Assembly (NCBI RefSeq): GCF_005508865.1
Contig: NZ_SCOM01000005.1
Span: 62,001 to 126,000, forward strand
Length of the DNA stretch: 64,000 bases
Direction of reading: 5' to 3'
Source: Pseudomonas sp. F(2018)
GTDB taxonomy: Bacteria; Pseudomonadota; Gammaproteobacteria; Pseudomonadales; Pseudomonadaceae
Made by a program: the position numbers and the translations under genes. This document shows positions 33,942 through 42,433 of this stretch, one piece after another. The notes below the pieces were generated by a model. It searched no databases, was not told where the DNA came from, and saw nothing but the letters and a program-made list of their open reading frames with translations. Numbering within the stretch: the stretch's first letter is position 1; every line of letters begins with the position of its first letter.

Positions 33942-34877
33942 GTGGCCGGAGCCAGTCTGTTAACTCTGCTCGACGATATCGCCAGCGTGCTGGACGACGT
34001 CTCGGTAATGACCAAGGTGGCGGCGAAGAAGACCGCCGGCGTGCTGGGCGATGACCTGGCGCTGAATGCCCAGCAGGTCACCGGGGTCAAGGCCGAGCGC
34101 GAGCTGCCGGTAGTCTGGGCGGTAGCCAAGGGCTCGCTGATCAACAAGCTGATCCTGGTACCGGCGGCGCTGCTGATCAGTGCTTTCGCGCCCTGGCTGG
34201 TGACGCCGCTGCTGATGCTGGGCGGCGCGTTCCTCTGCTTCGAAGGCTTCGAGAAGCTGGCGCACAAGTTCCTGCACAGCAAGCACGAGGATGCCCAGCA
34301 TCACGCCGAACATGTTCAGGCGCTGGCCGATCCGGCGGTGGACATGCAGGCGTTCGAGAAGGACAAGATCAAGGGCGCAGTGCGTACCGACTTCATCCTG
34401 TCTGCCGAGATCATCGCCATCACCCTGGGCGTGGTGGCCGAACAGGCCTTCATGCAGCAGGTCATCGTGCTCTCTGGCATCGCCCTGCTGATGACCGTGG
34501 GCGTCTATGGCCTGGTCGCCGGCATCGTCAAGCTGGACGACGCCGGTCTCTACCTCAGCCAGCGTGGCAGTGCAGCGCTGCAGGCCTTCGGTCGCGGCAT
34601 CCTGTGGCTGGCGCCCTGGCTGATGAAGCTGCTGTCGGTGGTGGGTACGGCGGCCATGTTCATGGTCGGCGGCGGCATCCTCACCCACGGCATTCCCGGC
34701 GCCCACGAACTGATCCATCACTGGGCCGAGGCGGTTCATGGCGTGCCGGGCATCGGCGGCGTGCTGGCCGTGCTGACGCCGACCCTGGTCGATGCCCTGT
34801 TCGGCGTGCTGGTAGGTGCCCTGGTGCTGGCGGTGGTGAGCGTGGCGGGCAAGGCCTGGAAAGGGCTGCGCGCCTAA
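33942..34877 (+). CDS. DUF808 (YedI-like) inner-membrane protein
   Basis: The 311-residue protein matches the DUF808 family: GASLLTLLDDIASVLDDVSV at the start, AAKKTAGVLGDDLALNAQQV, and LPVVWAVAKGSLINKLIL before several membrane helices (APWLVTPLLMLGGAFLCF, IIAITLGVVAEQAF, ILTHGIPGAHEL). It probably spans the inner membrane five to seven times. No function is established for the family. The start is GTG with AAGGAAG in front. A perfect 8-bp stem (34889-34896 with 34908-34915) lies at the convergent end shared with crc. Confidence 0.88.
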   Translation: MAGASLLTLLDDIASVLDDVSVMTKVAAKKTAGVLGDDLALNAQQVTGVKAERELPVVWAVAKGSLINKLILVPAALLISAFAPWLVTPLLMLGGAFLCFEGFEKLAHKFLHSKHEDAQHHAEHVQALADPAVDMQAFEKDKIKGAVRTDFILSAEIIAITLGVVAEQAFMQQVIVLSGIALLMTVGVYGLVAGIVKLDDAGLYLSQRGSAALQAFGRGILWLAPWLMKLLSVVGTAAMFMVGGGILTHGIPGAHELIHHWAEAVHGVPGIGGVLAVLTPTLVDALFGVLVGALVLAVVSVAGKAWKGLRA

Positions 34878-34896
34878 GCGGCGAGGGGCTGGCTGC

Positions 34897-35676
34897 TTAG
34901 ACGCTGAGCAGCCAGTCGTAGTCGACGATCAGCGGCGCGTGCTGGGAGAAGCGCGGCTGGCGCGGCAGCTTGGCGTTGCGCACCACGCGGCGCAGCCCGG
35001 GAGTGAGCAGCTGATAGTCGAAGCGCCAGCCGAGATTGAGCATCTCCGCCTGTTCGCTATCCGGCCACCAGCTGTACTGATCGCCCTCGCGACTAACTTC
35101 GCGCAGGGCGTCGACGTAGCCCATGGTGCCGACCACTTCGTCCATCCAGGCGCGCTCCGGCGCGAGGAAGCCCGGCAGCTGCTGGCAGTCGCGCCAGTTC
35201 TTCACATCCAGTTTCTGGTGGGCGACGTAGAGCGAGCCGCAATAGATGTACTCGCGGCGCTTGCGACGTTGCTTGTCCAGATAACCGGTGAAGTCGTCGA
35301 TGAATTTGAATTTCTGATTCAGGTTCTCGTCCCCGCCCTGGCCGGATGGCAGCAGCAGGGTAGCGATACTGACCTTGTCGAAATCCGCCTGCAGATAACG
35401 CCCGTACCGATCGGCCGATTCGAAGCCCAGGCCGTGGATCACCGCCTTGGGTTGCAACCGGGAGTACAGGGCCACGCCGCCCTGTTCGGGCACCTCGGCG
35501 TCGACGGCATAGAGGAAATAGCCATCCAGCTGGAAGGCCGGGTCATCGAGTTCGAAGGAAGAGGCGCGAGTATCTTGCAGGCAGATCACGTCGGCATTCT
35601 GGGCCTGCAGCCAGCTGAGCAAACCTCGCTCGACTGCGGCCTGAATACCATTCACGTTCACACTGATGATCCGCAT
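34897..35676 (-). CDS. crc: Catabolite repression control protein Crc
   Basis: Crc acts with Hfq to block translation of catabolic mRNAs carrying A-rich motifs, giving Pseudomonas its preference for organic acids. The protein has the exonuclease III/endonuclease-phosphatase fold but is not a nuclease. The ATG giving MRIISVNVNGIQAAVERGLL yields 259 residues, the P. aeruginosa length. Fold markers such as ADVICLQDTRAS and the end SQHAPLIVDYDW are present. An upstream in-frame extension was rejected. It is divergent from pyrE, the conserved order. Targets in this window could include kauB, pauB4 and dadA, which are catabolic. Confidence 0.95.
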   Translation of the reverse strand: MRIISVNVNGIQAAVERGLLSWLQAQNADVICLQDTRASSFELDDPAFQLDGYFLYAVDAEVPEQGGVALYSRLQPKAVIHGLGFESADRYGRYLQADFDKVSIATLLLPSGQGGDENLNQKFKFIDDFTGYLDKQRRKRREYIYCGSLYVAHQKLDVKNWRDCQQLPGFLAPERAWMDEVVGTMGYVDALREVSREGDQYSWWPDSEQAEMLNLGWRFDYQLLTPGLRRVVRNAKLPRQPRFSQHAPLIVDYDWLLSV

Positions 35677-35726
35677 AAATGGCCCCCAAAAACACCTGCG
35701 TGTATGATACCCGAGCTCATTCCCAT

Positions 35727-35747
35727 TAGCTAAATTCATAGCTAAAT
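35727..35747 (+). repeat. Pair of 9-bp direct repeats in the crc-pyrE gap
   Basis: TAGCTAAAT occurs twice with a 3-bp gap (12-bp period), ending 21 bp before the pyrE ATG. The AT-rich pair stands out from the GC-rich surroundings. It may overlap promoter or leader signals of pyrE. No known regulator is assigned. Confidence 0.6.
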
Positions 35748-35768
35748 CCGTGCCGTACGGAGCTTTGC

Positions 35769-36410
35769 ATGCAGGCGTATCAACGCGAATTCATCCGTTT
35801 TGCCATCGAACGCGGCGTGCTGCGTTTCGGTGAGTTCACCCTCAAGTCCGGGCGTACCAGTCCTTACTTCTTCAATGCCGGCCTGTTCAACAGCGGCCTG
35901 GCGCTGGCCAAGCTGGGGCGCTTCTATGCGTCCGCGCTGATCGAGGCCGGCATCGACTTCGACGTCCTGTTCGGCCCGGCCTACAAGGGTATCCCCCTGG
36001 CGGCGGCCACCGCCGTGGCGCTGGCCGAGCAGCATGACCGCGACTTGCCCTGGTGCTTCAATCGCAAGGAGGCCAAGGCTCACGGCGAAGGCGGCACCCT
36101 GGTCGGTGCACCGCTGGCGGGGCGGGTGATGATCATCGACGACGTGATCACTGCCGGTACCGCCATCCGCGAAGTCATGCAGATCATCCAGGCTAAGGGC
36201 GCCCAGGCGGCCGGCGTGCTGATCGCGCTGAACCGCCAGGAGCGCGGCCAGGGCGAGCTGTCGGCGATCCAGGAAGTGGAGCGCGACTACGGCATGCCGG
36301 TGGTCAGTATTGTGTCCCTGGAGCAGGTGCTGGATTATCTGGCGGGTGATGCCGAGCTGAAGAAACATCTGCCGGCGGTGGAGGCATATCGCGCGCAGTA
36401 CGGCATCTGA
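35769..36410 (+). CDS. pyrE: Orotate phosphoribosyltransferase
   Basis: PyrE joins orotate with PRPP to make OMP in pyrimidine synthesis. The 213-residue product has the conserved FTLKSGRTSPYFFNAGLF near residue 25, the catalytic loop region FNRKEAKAHGEGGTLVG near 100, and the PRPP-binding motif VMIIDDVITAGTA near 120. Length and order of motifs are normal. The gene is divergent from crc. A small DUF4124-type protein gene follows after 21 bp. Confidence 0.97.
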   Translation: MQAYQREFIRFAIERGVLRFGEFTLKSGRTSPYFFNAGLFNSGLALAKLGRFYASALIEAGIDFDVLFGPAYKGIPLAAATAVALAEQHDRDLPWCFNRKEAKAHGEGGTLVGAPLAGRVMIIDDVITAGTAIREVMQIIQAKGAQAAGVLIALNRQERGQGELSAIQEVERDYGMPVVSIVSLEQVLDYLAGDAELKKHLPAVEAYRAQYGI

Positions 36411-36431
36411 CCATAACAAGGAAAAAGCTCC

Positions 36432-37034
36432 ATGTTCCGATTGGCGAAGCTTGTGGTCCTCATGATTGCCGCGATGCCTCATCTGGCGTCCGCCGCCAGT
36501 ACGGCAGATGCCGGTATTGAGTCCTATCGCTACAAGGACAATCAGGGCAGGGTGGTGATCAGCCGGCAGGGCATTCCTCCGGAATTTATTTCCAATGGCT
36601 ACGAGGTGCTCGATGTCGATGGACGAGTACTTCGAACGGTGCCTCCAGCCCCTACCTTGGAGGAGCGTCAGCGCCTTGCCGAGGAAAAGGCCAGGGCAAA
36701 GTCCGATGTCCAGTTGCTACGTATCTATTCGGAGCCAATTGACGTAGACCGTGCGCGCGATCGCAAGCTGGCCGAGCTGGATGGGGTTATACGTGTGGCG
36801 CAAAGTAACCTGCACTCATTGCGTGGTCAGCAGGCGAACTTGCAAGCCCAGGCTGCCGAGTTTGAGCGCGCTGGTCGCCAGGTGCCGGAGCATTTGCTGG
36901 TGCAAATCGACAATCTCAAGGCTGAGCAGGCGGGCGTCGAGAAGGACATACAACGTCACCAGCAGGGCCGCAGCGAGGCAGAGGCAGCTTTTGCCGCCGA
37001 TCGTGCGCGGCTAGTAGAGTTGCGCGGCGAGTAG
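36432..37034 (+). CDS. Secreted DUF4124-type protein with coiled coil
   Basis: The 200-residue product has a signal peptide (KLVVLMIAAMPHLASAAS). The short DUF4124-like motif SYRYKDNQGRVVISRQGIPP is followed by EFISNGYEVLDVDGRVLRTV and then a long charged coiled coil from about 75 to the end (for example ERQRLAEEKARAKSD, GQQANLQAQAAEFER). It is probably periplasmic, and its function is unknown. The local GC is visibly lower than in the neighbours, with more A/T third positions. A homologue follows pyrE in P. aeruginosa. It is convergent with argB, the stop codons being about 20 bp apart. Confidence 0.8.
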   Translation: MFRLAKLVVLMIAAMPHLASAASTADAGIESYRYKDNQGRVVISRQGIPPEFISNGYEVLDVDGRVLRTVPPAPTLEERQRLAEEKARAKSDVQLLRIYSEPIDVDRARDRKLAELDGVIRVAQSNLHSLRGQQANLQAQAAEFERAGRQVPEHLLVQIDNLKAEQAGVEKDIQRHQQGRSEAEAAFAADRARLVELRGE

Positions 37035-37050
37035 TTTCGCCGCGCACTGG

Positions 37051-37070
37051 CGCCATCAGTGATGGCGTTT
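37051..37070 (+). terminator. Short hairpin between convergent DUF4124 gene and argB
   Basis: CGCCATC-AGT-GATGGCG followed by TTTG forms a compact hairpin that overlaps the argB stop codon. It may end the plus-strand transcript, but the T run is short. Confidence 0.45.
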
Positions 37071-37964
37071 GCGATTGGTGATCAGGGTGCCGACGCCGCT
37101 GTCGGTGAAGATCTCCAGCAGTACTGCGTTCGGCACGCGCCCGTCAATGATGTGCGCGCTGGTCACGCCGCCCTGTACTGCCTCAAGCGCACAGCGAATC
37201 TTCGGCAGCATGCCGCCGTAGATGGTGCCATCGGCGATCAGGCCATCCACCTGCTCGGTGGTCAGTCCGGTAAGAACCTCGCCCTGCTTGTCCATCAGGC
37301 CGGCAATATTGGTCAGTAGCATCAGCTTCTCGGCCTTCAGTGCCTCCGCCACCTTGCCGGCCACCAGGTCGGCGTTGATGTTGTAGGACTCGCCTTCGGC
37401 GCCCACGCCGATCGGCGCGATCACCGGGATGAAGTCGCCCTTGACCAGCATGCCCAGCAGATCGGTGTTGACCCCGACCACTTCGCCGACATGACCGATA
37501 TCGATGATCTCCGGCTGGGTCATCTCCGGAGTCTGGCGGGTCACGGTAAGTTTCTTCGCACGTATCAGCTCGGCGTCCTTGCCGGTCAGGCCGATGGCGC
37601 TGCCGCCATGGCGGTTGATCAGGTTGACGATGTCCTTGTTGACCTGGCCGCCGAGGACCATCTCCACCACGTCCATGGTCTGCGCATCGGTGACGCGCAT
37701 GCCATCGATGAAATGGCTTTCGATCGACAGGCGTTTCAGTAGGTCACCGATCTGCGGGCCACCACCATGCACCACCACCGGATTGATGCCGACCGCCTTC
37801 ATCAGCACGATGTCGCGGGCGAAGCCTTCCTTGAGCTCGTCGCTCTCCATGGCGTTGCCGCCGTACTTGATCACCAGGGTCTTGCCGACGAAGCGACGGA
37901 TATACGGCAGCGCTTCGGACAGGACCTTGGCGACTTGGGTGGCGGCATCACGGTTGAGGGTCAT
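37056..37964 (-). CDS. argB: Acetylglutamate kinase
   Basis: ArgB phosphorylates N-acetylglutamate in arginine synthesis and is feedback-inhibited by arginine in pseudomonads. The ATG giving MTLNRDAATQVAKVL yields 302 residues. The N-terminal helix typical of arginine-sensitive enzymes is present. Motifs include TLVIKYGGNAM near residue 30, VVVHGGGPQIGDLL near 65, NINADLVAGKVAEAL near 200 and KIRCALEAVQGGVTSAHIIDG near 265. It is the last gene of the coaBC-dut-algC-argB unit, 23 bp after algC. Confidence 0.97.
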   Translation of the reverse strand: MTLNRDAATQVAKVLSEALPYIRRFVGKTLVIKYGGNAMESDELKEGFARDIVLMKAVGINPVVVHGGGPQIGDLLKRLSIESHFIDGMRVTDAQTMDVVEMVLGGQVNKDIVNLINRHGGSAIGLTGKDAELIRAKKLTVTRQTPEMTQPEIIDIGHVGEVVGVNTDLLGMLVKGDFIPVIAPIGVGAEGESYNINADLVAGKVAEALKAEKLMLLTNIAGLMDKQGEVLTGLTTEQVDGLIADGTIYGGMLPKIRCALEAVQGGVTSAHIIDGRVPNAVLLEIFTDSGVGTLITNRKRHH

Positions 37965-37987
37965 GGTGGAACGGGCTCCGGAACAGA

Positions 37988-40570
37988 TCAGAACGGCAGG
38001 TTGAGGTCGGGGGCGACGTTGTACAACTGGGCGCGGAACACTTCCTTGATCCGCGACAGCTCGTCCTCGGTCTCCGCCTCGAAGCGCAGCACCAGCACCG
38101 GTGTGGTGTTGGAGGCACGCACCAGGCCCCAGCCTTTCGGGTAGTCGACGCGCACGCCGTCGAGTGTGGTCAGGTTGGCCTCGCCCCACACGCCGTCGCG
38201 CTGCAGGCGGTCGATCAGGCGGAACTTGTTCTCGTCGGTGACGGTGACGTTGATCTCGGGGGTGGAAATGTCCAGCGGGAAGGCGGAGAACACCTGCTCG
38301 GCGTCGCGACGATCCTGGCTGAGGATCTCCAGCAGACGCGCGGCGCTGTAGATGCCATCGTCGAAGCCGAACCAGCGTTCCTTAAAGAAGATGTGGCCGC
38401 TCATCTCGCCGGCCAGCAGGGCGCCGGTTTCCTTCATCTTCTTCTTGATCAGCGAGTGACCGGTCTTCCACATCACCGGGCGGCCACCGTAGCCGCTGAT
38501 CAGTGCGCCCAAGCGGCGGGTGCATTTGACGTCATAGATGATATCGGCGCCCGGATTGCGCGACACCACGTCCTTGGCGAACAGCATCATCAGGCGGTCG
38601 GGGAAGACCATGGTGCCCTTGTTGGTCACCACGCCGACGCGGTCGCCGTCGCCATCGAAGGCCAGACCCAGGTCGGCGCCCTCGCTCTTCACCCGGGCAA
38701 TCAGGTCCACCAGGTTTTCCGGTTTGCCCGGATCCGGGTGGTGGTTGGGGAAGTTGCCGTCGACGTCGCAGAACAGTGGGATCACGCTGCAGCCCAGAGC
38801 CTCGATCAGGCGTGGCGCAATGACGCCGGCCACGCCGTTGCCACAGTCGACTACTACCTTGAGCGGCTTGGCGATGGCGATATCACCGACGATGTGTTTG
38901 AAGTAGGGCTCGAGCACATCGACCTGCTCCACGCTGCCGACACCATTGGCCAGGTCGTTGTTGTCGATGCGGGTCTTCAGGGCCTGGATTTGCTCGTTGG
39001 CCTGGGTGTCGCCAGCGATGACGATCTTGAAGCCGTTGTAGTCCGGCGGGTTGTGGCTGCCGGTCAGCATCACGCCGGACTTGCCCTTGAGCACGTTGGT
39101 GGCGAAGTAGAGCACCGGGGTCGGCACCATGCCGACATCGCTGACGGTGCAACCGCAGTCCAGCAGGCCCTGGATCAGCTGCTGCACCAGCTCTGGGCCA
39201 GACAGGCGGCCGTCGCGGCCGACGGCGACGTTCGGCTCGCCCTTGGCCAGGCTCTCCGAACCAATGGCGCGGCCGATCCAGTAGGCGGCTTCGGCGGTCA
39301 GGGTGTCGCCGACCACGCCGCGAATGTCGTAGGCGCGGAAGATGGTGGCGGGCAGCTTGGGTGGGGTTTGTACGTTGTGCACAGTGCTATCCATGAAAGG
39401 TTGCTCCAATCCCAGGAGGTCCTGGTCTTCGTCGAGAATGTCGATATCGAGGATATCGGTGGCCTGGAACAGCGGGTCCGCCAACTGCACGGGCTTGGAC
39501 GCCGCCGAGGGGGCAGTGATCGGGGAACTGCCGGCCTCATTTCTTGAGGCTTCTTGTTTGGGGCGCGGCAGGCGCGCCAGACTCTGCGCAAGGCCGTCGA
39601 GGGCGGCAAAGTGCAGGCTGAAGGCTTTGACCGACTTTCCGCTGGAAAGCTCCTGCAGCATGCTCGCCAGTTGCTGGACGTCGCCGCGTAGGCGGCCGAG
39701 CAGGTGGTTGCGAGTCAGCATCAGGCCGAGCAGGGCGCCCGACAAGGCCAGCAGCGCGGCGATGCCGAGGATCAGCGGTGACATGGGCATGCCGCTCAGG
39801 GCCGGACCCGGAGTGAAGTCGAGCTGCCAGTTGGGATTGCCGGTGTCGAAGCGTTGCGCCGTACCGGTCGCGCTGCCGCGTTGCATCAGGATCTGGGCGG
39901 CGCTGTTGCCGAACTGCTGGCCGAGTTGCACCTGGCCGGCGTCATCGGGCAGGGCCGGCAGGGCGGCGAGCAGGCGCTCGAGGTCGACCACCAGCAGCAG
40001 GGTGCCCTGCAACTGATCGCTGCCCGGGCTGCGCAGGGGTGCGGCGCTGTAGACCAGCCAGCGCTCGCCGACCTTGTAGGCTTCTACTGCCGGTGTCTGA
40101 CCGTTTTCCAGGCGGCGCAGCATATCCAGCGCGGCAAAGTTCATCGGTCCGCTGCGACCCACATCGAGAGCGGCGCGGCTGGGCAGATTGAGATGGGCAT
40201 CGACCACGCCCTGCCAGTGCTGCAGGCTGCGCTCGGCGCTGGCGACCAGGTTGCGGTCGCCACTCTGCAGGGCAATCAGCAGCGATGGGTCGGCTGCCGC
40301 GGCCTGGGTATCGGCCTGCAACTGCAGTTGAGCCTGCTGCAGGGCGCTGGCCTGGCTGCCGCCCCAGGCTTCGATCAGCTGTCGCTGCTGCTGCTGGCCG
40401 CTGCCGTTGAGGTTGAAGGCAATCAGTGCGCCTGCCAGTAGCAGGCCGCCGAGGGCGGCGATGGCGCCAGGCAGCAAGGCTTGTTGGTCGTTACCTACCT
40501 TGGCTGCCGGCTTGGCCGGAGCGGCGGCGATGAGCGAGTCGGTATCCTTGGCTGCACGCTTTAGTTTCAC
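37988..40570 (-). CDS. algC: Phosphomannomutase/phosphoglucomutase AlgC with N-terminal membrane extension
   Basis: AlgC interconverts mannose- and glucose-6- and -1-phosphates for alginate, LPS and rhamnolipid precursors. The last 468 residues form the catalytic four-domain enzyme: TIFRAYDIRGVVGDTL, the phosphoserine loop MLTGSHNPPDYNGFK, metal loop FDGDGDRVGVV, sugar loop GEMSGH and phosphate loop RASNTTPVLVLRFE. In front lie about 390 residues: a helix (LLPGAIAALGGLLLAGALIAF), a periplasmic sensor-like region, a second helix near 265-290 (LILGIAALLALSGALLGLML) and a linker. The start is GTG. An internal ATG at 39394 with GGAG nine bases before it would give the classical soluble enzyme. 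It belongs to the coaBC-dut-algC-argB operon. Confidence 0.95.
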   Translation of the reverse strand: MKLKRAAKDTDSLIAAAPAKPAAKVGNDQQALLPGAIAALGGLLLAGALIAFNLNGSGQQQQRQLIEAWGGSQASALQQAQLQLQADTQAAAADPSLLIALQSGDRNLVASAERSLQHWQGVVDAHLNLPSRAALDVGRSGPMNFAALDMLRRLENGQTPAVEAYKVGERWLVYSAAPLRSPGSDQLQGTLLLVVDLERLLAALPALPDDAGQVQLGQQFGNSAAQILMQRGSATGTAQRFDTGNPNWQLDFTPGPALSGMPMSPLILGIAALLALSGALLGLMLTRNHLLGRLRGDVQQLASMLQELSSGKSVKAFSLHFAALDGLAQSLARLPRPKQEASRNEAGSSPITAPSAASKPVQLADPLFQATDILDIDILDEDQDLLGLEQPFMDSTVHNVQTPPKLPATIFRAYDIRGVVGDTLTAEAAYWIGRAIGSESLAKGEPNVAVGRDGRLSGPELVQQLIQGLLDCGCTVSDVGMVPTPVLYFATNVLKGKSGVMLTGSHNPPDYNGFKIVIAGDTQANEQIQALKTRIDNNDLANGVGSVEQVDVLEPYFKHIVGDIAIAKPLKVVVDCGNGVAGVIAPRLIEALGCSVIPLFCDVDGNFPNHHPDPGKPENLVDLIARVKSEGADLGLAFDGDGDRVGVVTNKGTMVFPDRLMMLFAKDVVSRNPGADIIYDVKCTRRLGALISGYGGRPVMWKTGHSLIKKKMKETGALLAGEMSGHIFFKERWFGFDDGIYSAARLLEILSQDRRDAEQVFSAFPLDISTPEINVTVTDENKFRLIDRLQRDGVWGEANLTTLDGVRVDYPKGWGLVRASNTTPVLVLRFEAETEDELSRIKEVFRAQLYNVAPDLNLPF

Positions 40571-40607
40571 GCAACGTCTCCCTGGCGATTAATCCTGAGC
40601 GGCGGAT

Positions 40608-41063
40608 TCAGTGGCTGCCGGAATGGCCGAAGCCACCGGCGCCGCGTTGGCTTTCGTCGAATTCCTCGACCAGTTCGAAGTGCGCCTGCACCACCGGTAC
40701 CAATACCAGCTGGGCGATACGTTCGCCGATGGCGATGGTGAACGGCGTCTGGCCGCGGTTCCAGCAGGACACCATCAGCTCGCCCTGGTAGTCGGAGTCG
40801 ATCAGGCCGACCAGGTTGCCGAGTACGACGCCATGCTTGTGGCCCAGGCCGGAACGCGGCAGGACCAGCGCAGCCAGGTTCGGGTCGGCGATATAGATGG
40901 ACAGGCCGGTCGGAATCAGCAGGGTCTGCCCCGGCTCGAGAACGGTGTCTTGCTTGAGCATGGCACGCAGGTCGAGGCCGGCGGAGCCGGGCGTGGCGTA
41001 CTGCGGCAGGGGAAAGTCGCTGCCCAGGCGCGGGTCGAGAATCTTGGCTTGCAGAGCGTGCAT
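40608..41063 (-). CDS. dut: dUTP diphosphatase
   Basis: Dut hydrolyses dUTP to dUMP, keeping uracil out of DNA and feeding dTMP synthesis. The 151-residue trimeric-type enzyme has the five conserved motifs: AGLDLRAML, PRSGLGHKHGVVLGN, GLIDSDYQGELMV, GERIAQLVLVPV and the C-terminal RGAGGFGHSG. Length is standard. It lies 23 bp after coaBC and 37 bp before algC, in one operon as in other pseudomonads. Confidence 0.97.
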   Translation of the reverse strand: MHALQAKILDPRLGSDFPLPQYATPGSAGLDLRAMLKQDTVLEPGQTLLIPTGLSIYIADPNLAALVLPRSGLGHKHGVVLGNLVGLIDSDYQGELMVSCWNRGQTPFTIAIGERIAQLVLVPVVQAHFELVEEFDESQRGAGGFGHSGSH

Positions 41064-41086
41064 GGCGGTTTCCGTAAACGAATGGT

Positions 41087-42295
41087 TCAGGCGCGGTTCA
41101 GGCGCTCGGCGATGAAGGCCACCAACTGGCGGGCGATCTTGCTCTTGCTGGTCTGGGCGAAGGCGCTCGCCTGCAGCTCGCGATCGATCACGGTGATGGC
41201 GTTCTCTTCGCTGTTGAAGCCGATGGTGGGGTTGGCCACGTCATTGGCGACGATCAGATCGAGGTTCTTGTCCTTCAGCTTGCGCGCAGCATAGCCGAGC
41301 AGGTTCTCGGTTTCTGCGGCGAAGCCCACGCTGAACGGACGATCTTCGCGCCCGGCGATGGTGGCGAGGATGTCCGGGTTGCGCACCAGTTGCAGCAGCA
41401 GGCCTTCGCCGGTGGTCGGGTCCTTCTTCATCTTGTGCGGAGCCACCACTTCCGGGCGGTAGTCGGCTACGGCGGCGGAGGCGATCAGCAGGTCGCAGGG
41501 CATGGCGGCCTCGCAGGCGGCCAGCATGTCGCGGGCGCTGACCACGTCGATGCGGTTGACCCGGTCGGGCGTCGGCAGGTGTACCGGACCGGTCACCAGC
41601 GTCACCCTGGCGCCGGCTTCCACGGCGGCCTCGGCCAGGGCGAAGCCCATCTTGCCGGAGCTGTGGTTGGTGATGTAGCGCACCGGGTCGATGTTTTCCT
41701 GGGTCGGGCCGGCGGTGATCAGTACGTGCTTGCCGGTCAGCGCCTGCCACTGGAAGCAGTCGGCGGCGCGTAGCGCCAACTCGTCGGCTTCGAGCATGCG
41801 GCCGAGGCCGACATCGCCGCAGGCCTGGCTGCCGGATGCCGGGCCGAACAGCTGGTAGCCGCGCTTCTGCAGGGTCTGGGCGTTGGCCTGGGTAGCATCG
41901 TCGCGCCACATGGCCTGGTTCATCGCCGGGGCCAGGGCGACCTGGGCATCGGTAGCCAGTACCAGGGTGGTCAGCAGATCGTCGGCGACGCCCTGGGTCA
42001 GGCGCGCCATGATGTCGGCGGTGGCGGGGGCGATCAGCACCAGGTCGGCCCACTTGGCCAGCTCGATATGACCCATGGCGGCCTCGGCGGCAGGATCGAG
42101 CAGATCCAGATGCACCGGGTGGCCGGAGAGGGCCTGCAGGGTCAGCGGGGTGATGAACTCGCGACCGCCGCGCGTCATGACTACCCGCACCTCGGCGCCC
42201 TGATCGCGCAGGCGGCGGACCAGTTCGGCGCTCTTGTAGGCGGCGATGCCGCCGCCTACGCCCAGGACGATGCGTTTCCGATACAGCCGCTGCAT
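41087..42295 (-). CDS. coaBC: Bifunctional phosphopantothenoylcysteine decarboxylase/synthetase
   Basis: CoaBC carries out two steps of coenzyme A synthesis, joining cysteine to phosphopantothenate (CoaB half) and decarboxylating the product with FMN (CoaC half). The 402-residue protein has the CoaC flavoprotein start RIVLGVGGGIAAYKSAELVR, the active-site PAMNQAMW and SGSQACGDVGLGRM. The CoaB half has GPTQENIDPVRYITNHSSGKMG and VGFAAET. Both halves look intact. It heads the operon with dut, algC and argB and is divergent from radC. Confidence 0.97.
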   Translation of the reverse strand: MQRLYRKRIVLGVGGGIAAYKSAELVRRLRDQGAEVRVVMTRGGREFITPLTLQALSGHPVHLDLLDPAAEAAMGHIELAKWADLVLIAPATADIMARLTQGVADDLLTTLVLATDAQVALAPAMNQAMWRDDATQANAQTLQKRGYQLFGPASGSQACGDVGLGRMLEADELALRAADCFQWQALTGKHVLITAGPTQENIDPVRYITNHSSGKMGFALAEAAVEAGARVTLVTGPVHLPTPDRVNRIDVVSARDMLAACEAAMPCDLLIASAAVADYRPEVVAPHKMKKDPTTGEGLLLQLVRNPDILATIAGREDRPFSVGFAAETENLLGYAARKLKDKNLDLIVANDVANPTIGFNSEENAITVIDRELQASAFAQTSKSKIARQLVAFIAERLNRA

Positions 42296-42433
42296 AGGCC
42301 TGCCTTTAATAATGTGGTGTGGATAGCAACGCGAAGGAGGCGCCTCCCCAGGCCGACCAACGCGCCAAAAAAGCCGGGCTAAGATAGCACAGGGCCTGCG
42401 CCGGAACAGCGGGCCGACGGACAGGGAGATGTC

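Noticed and set aside
34889..34915. Terminator between the DUF808 gene and crc
   Set aside because: The 8-bp stem is perfect but it overlaps the crc stop codon, has an 11-base loop and no T run, so it was not listed as a terminator.
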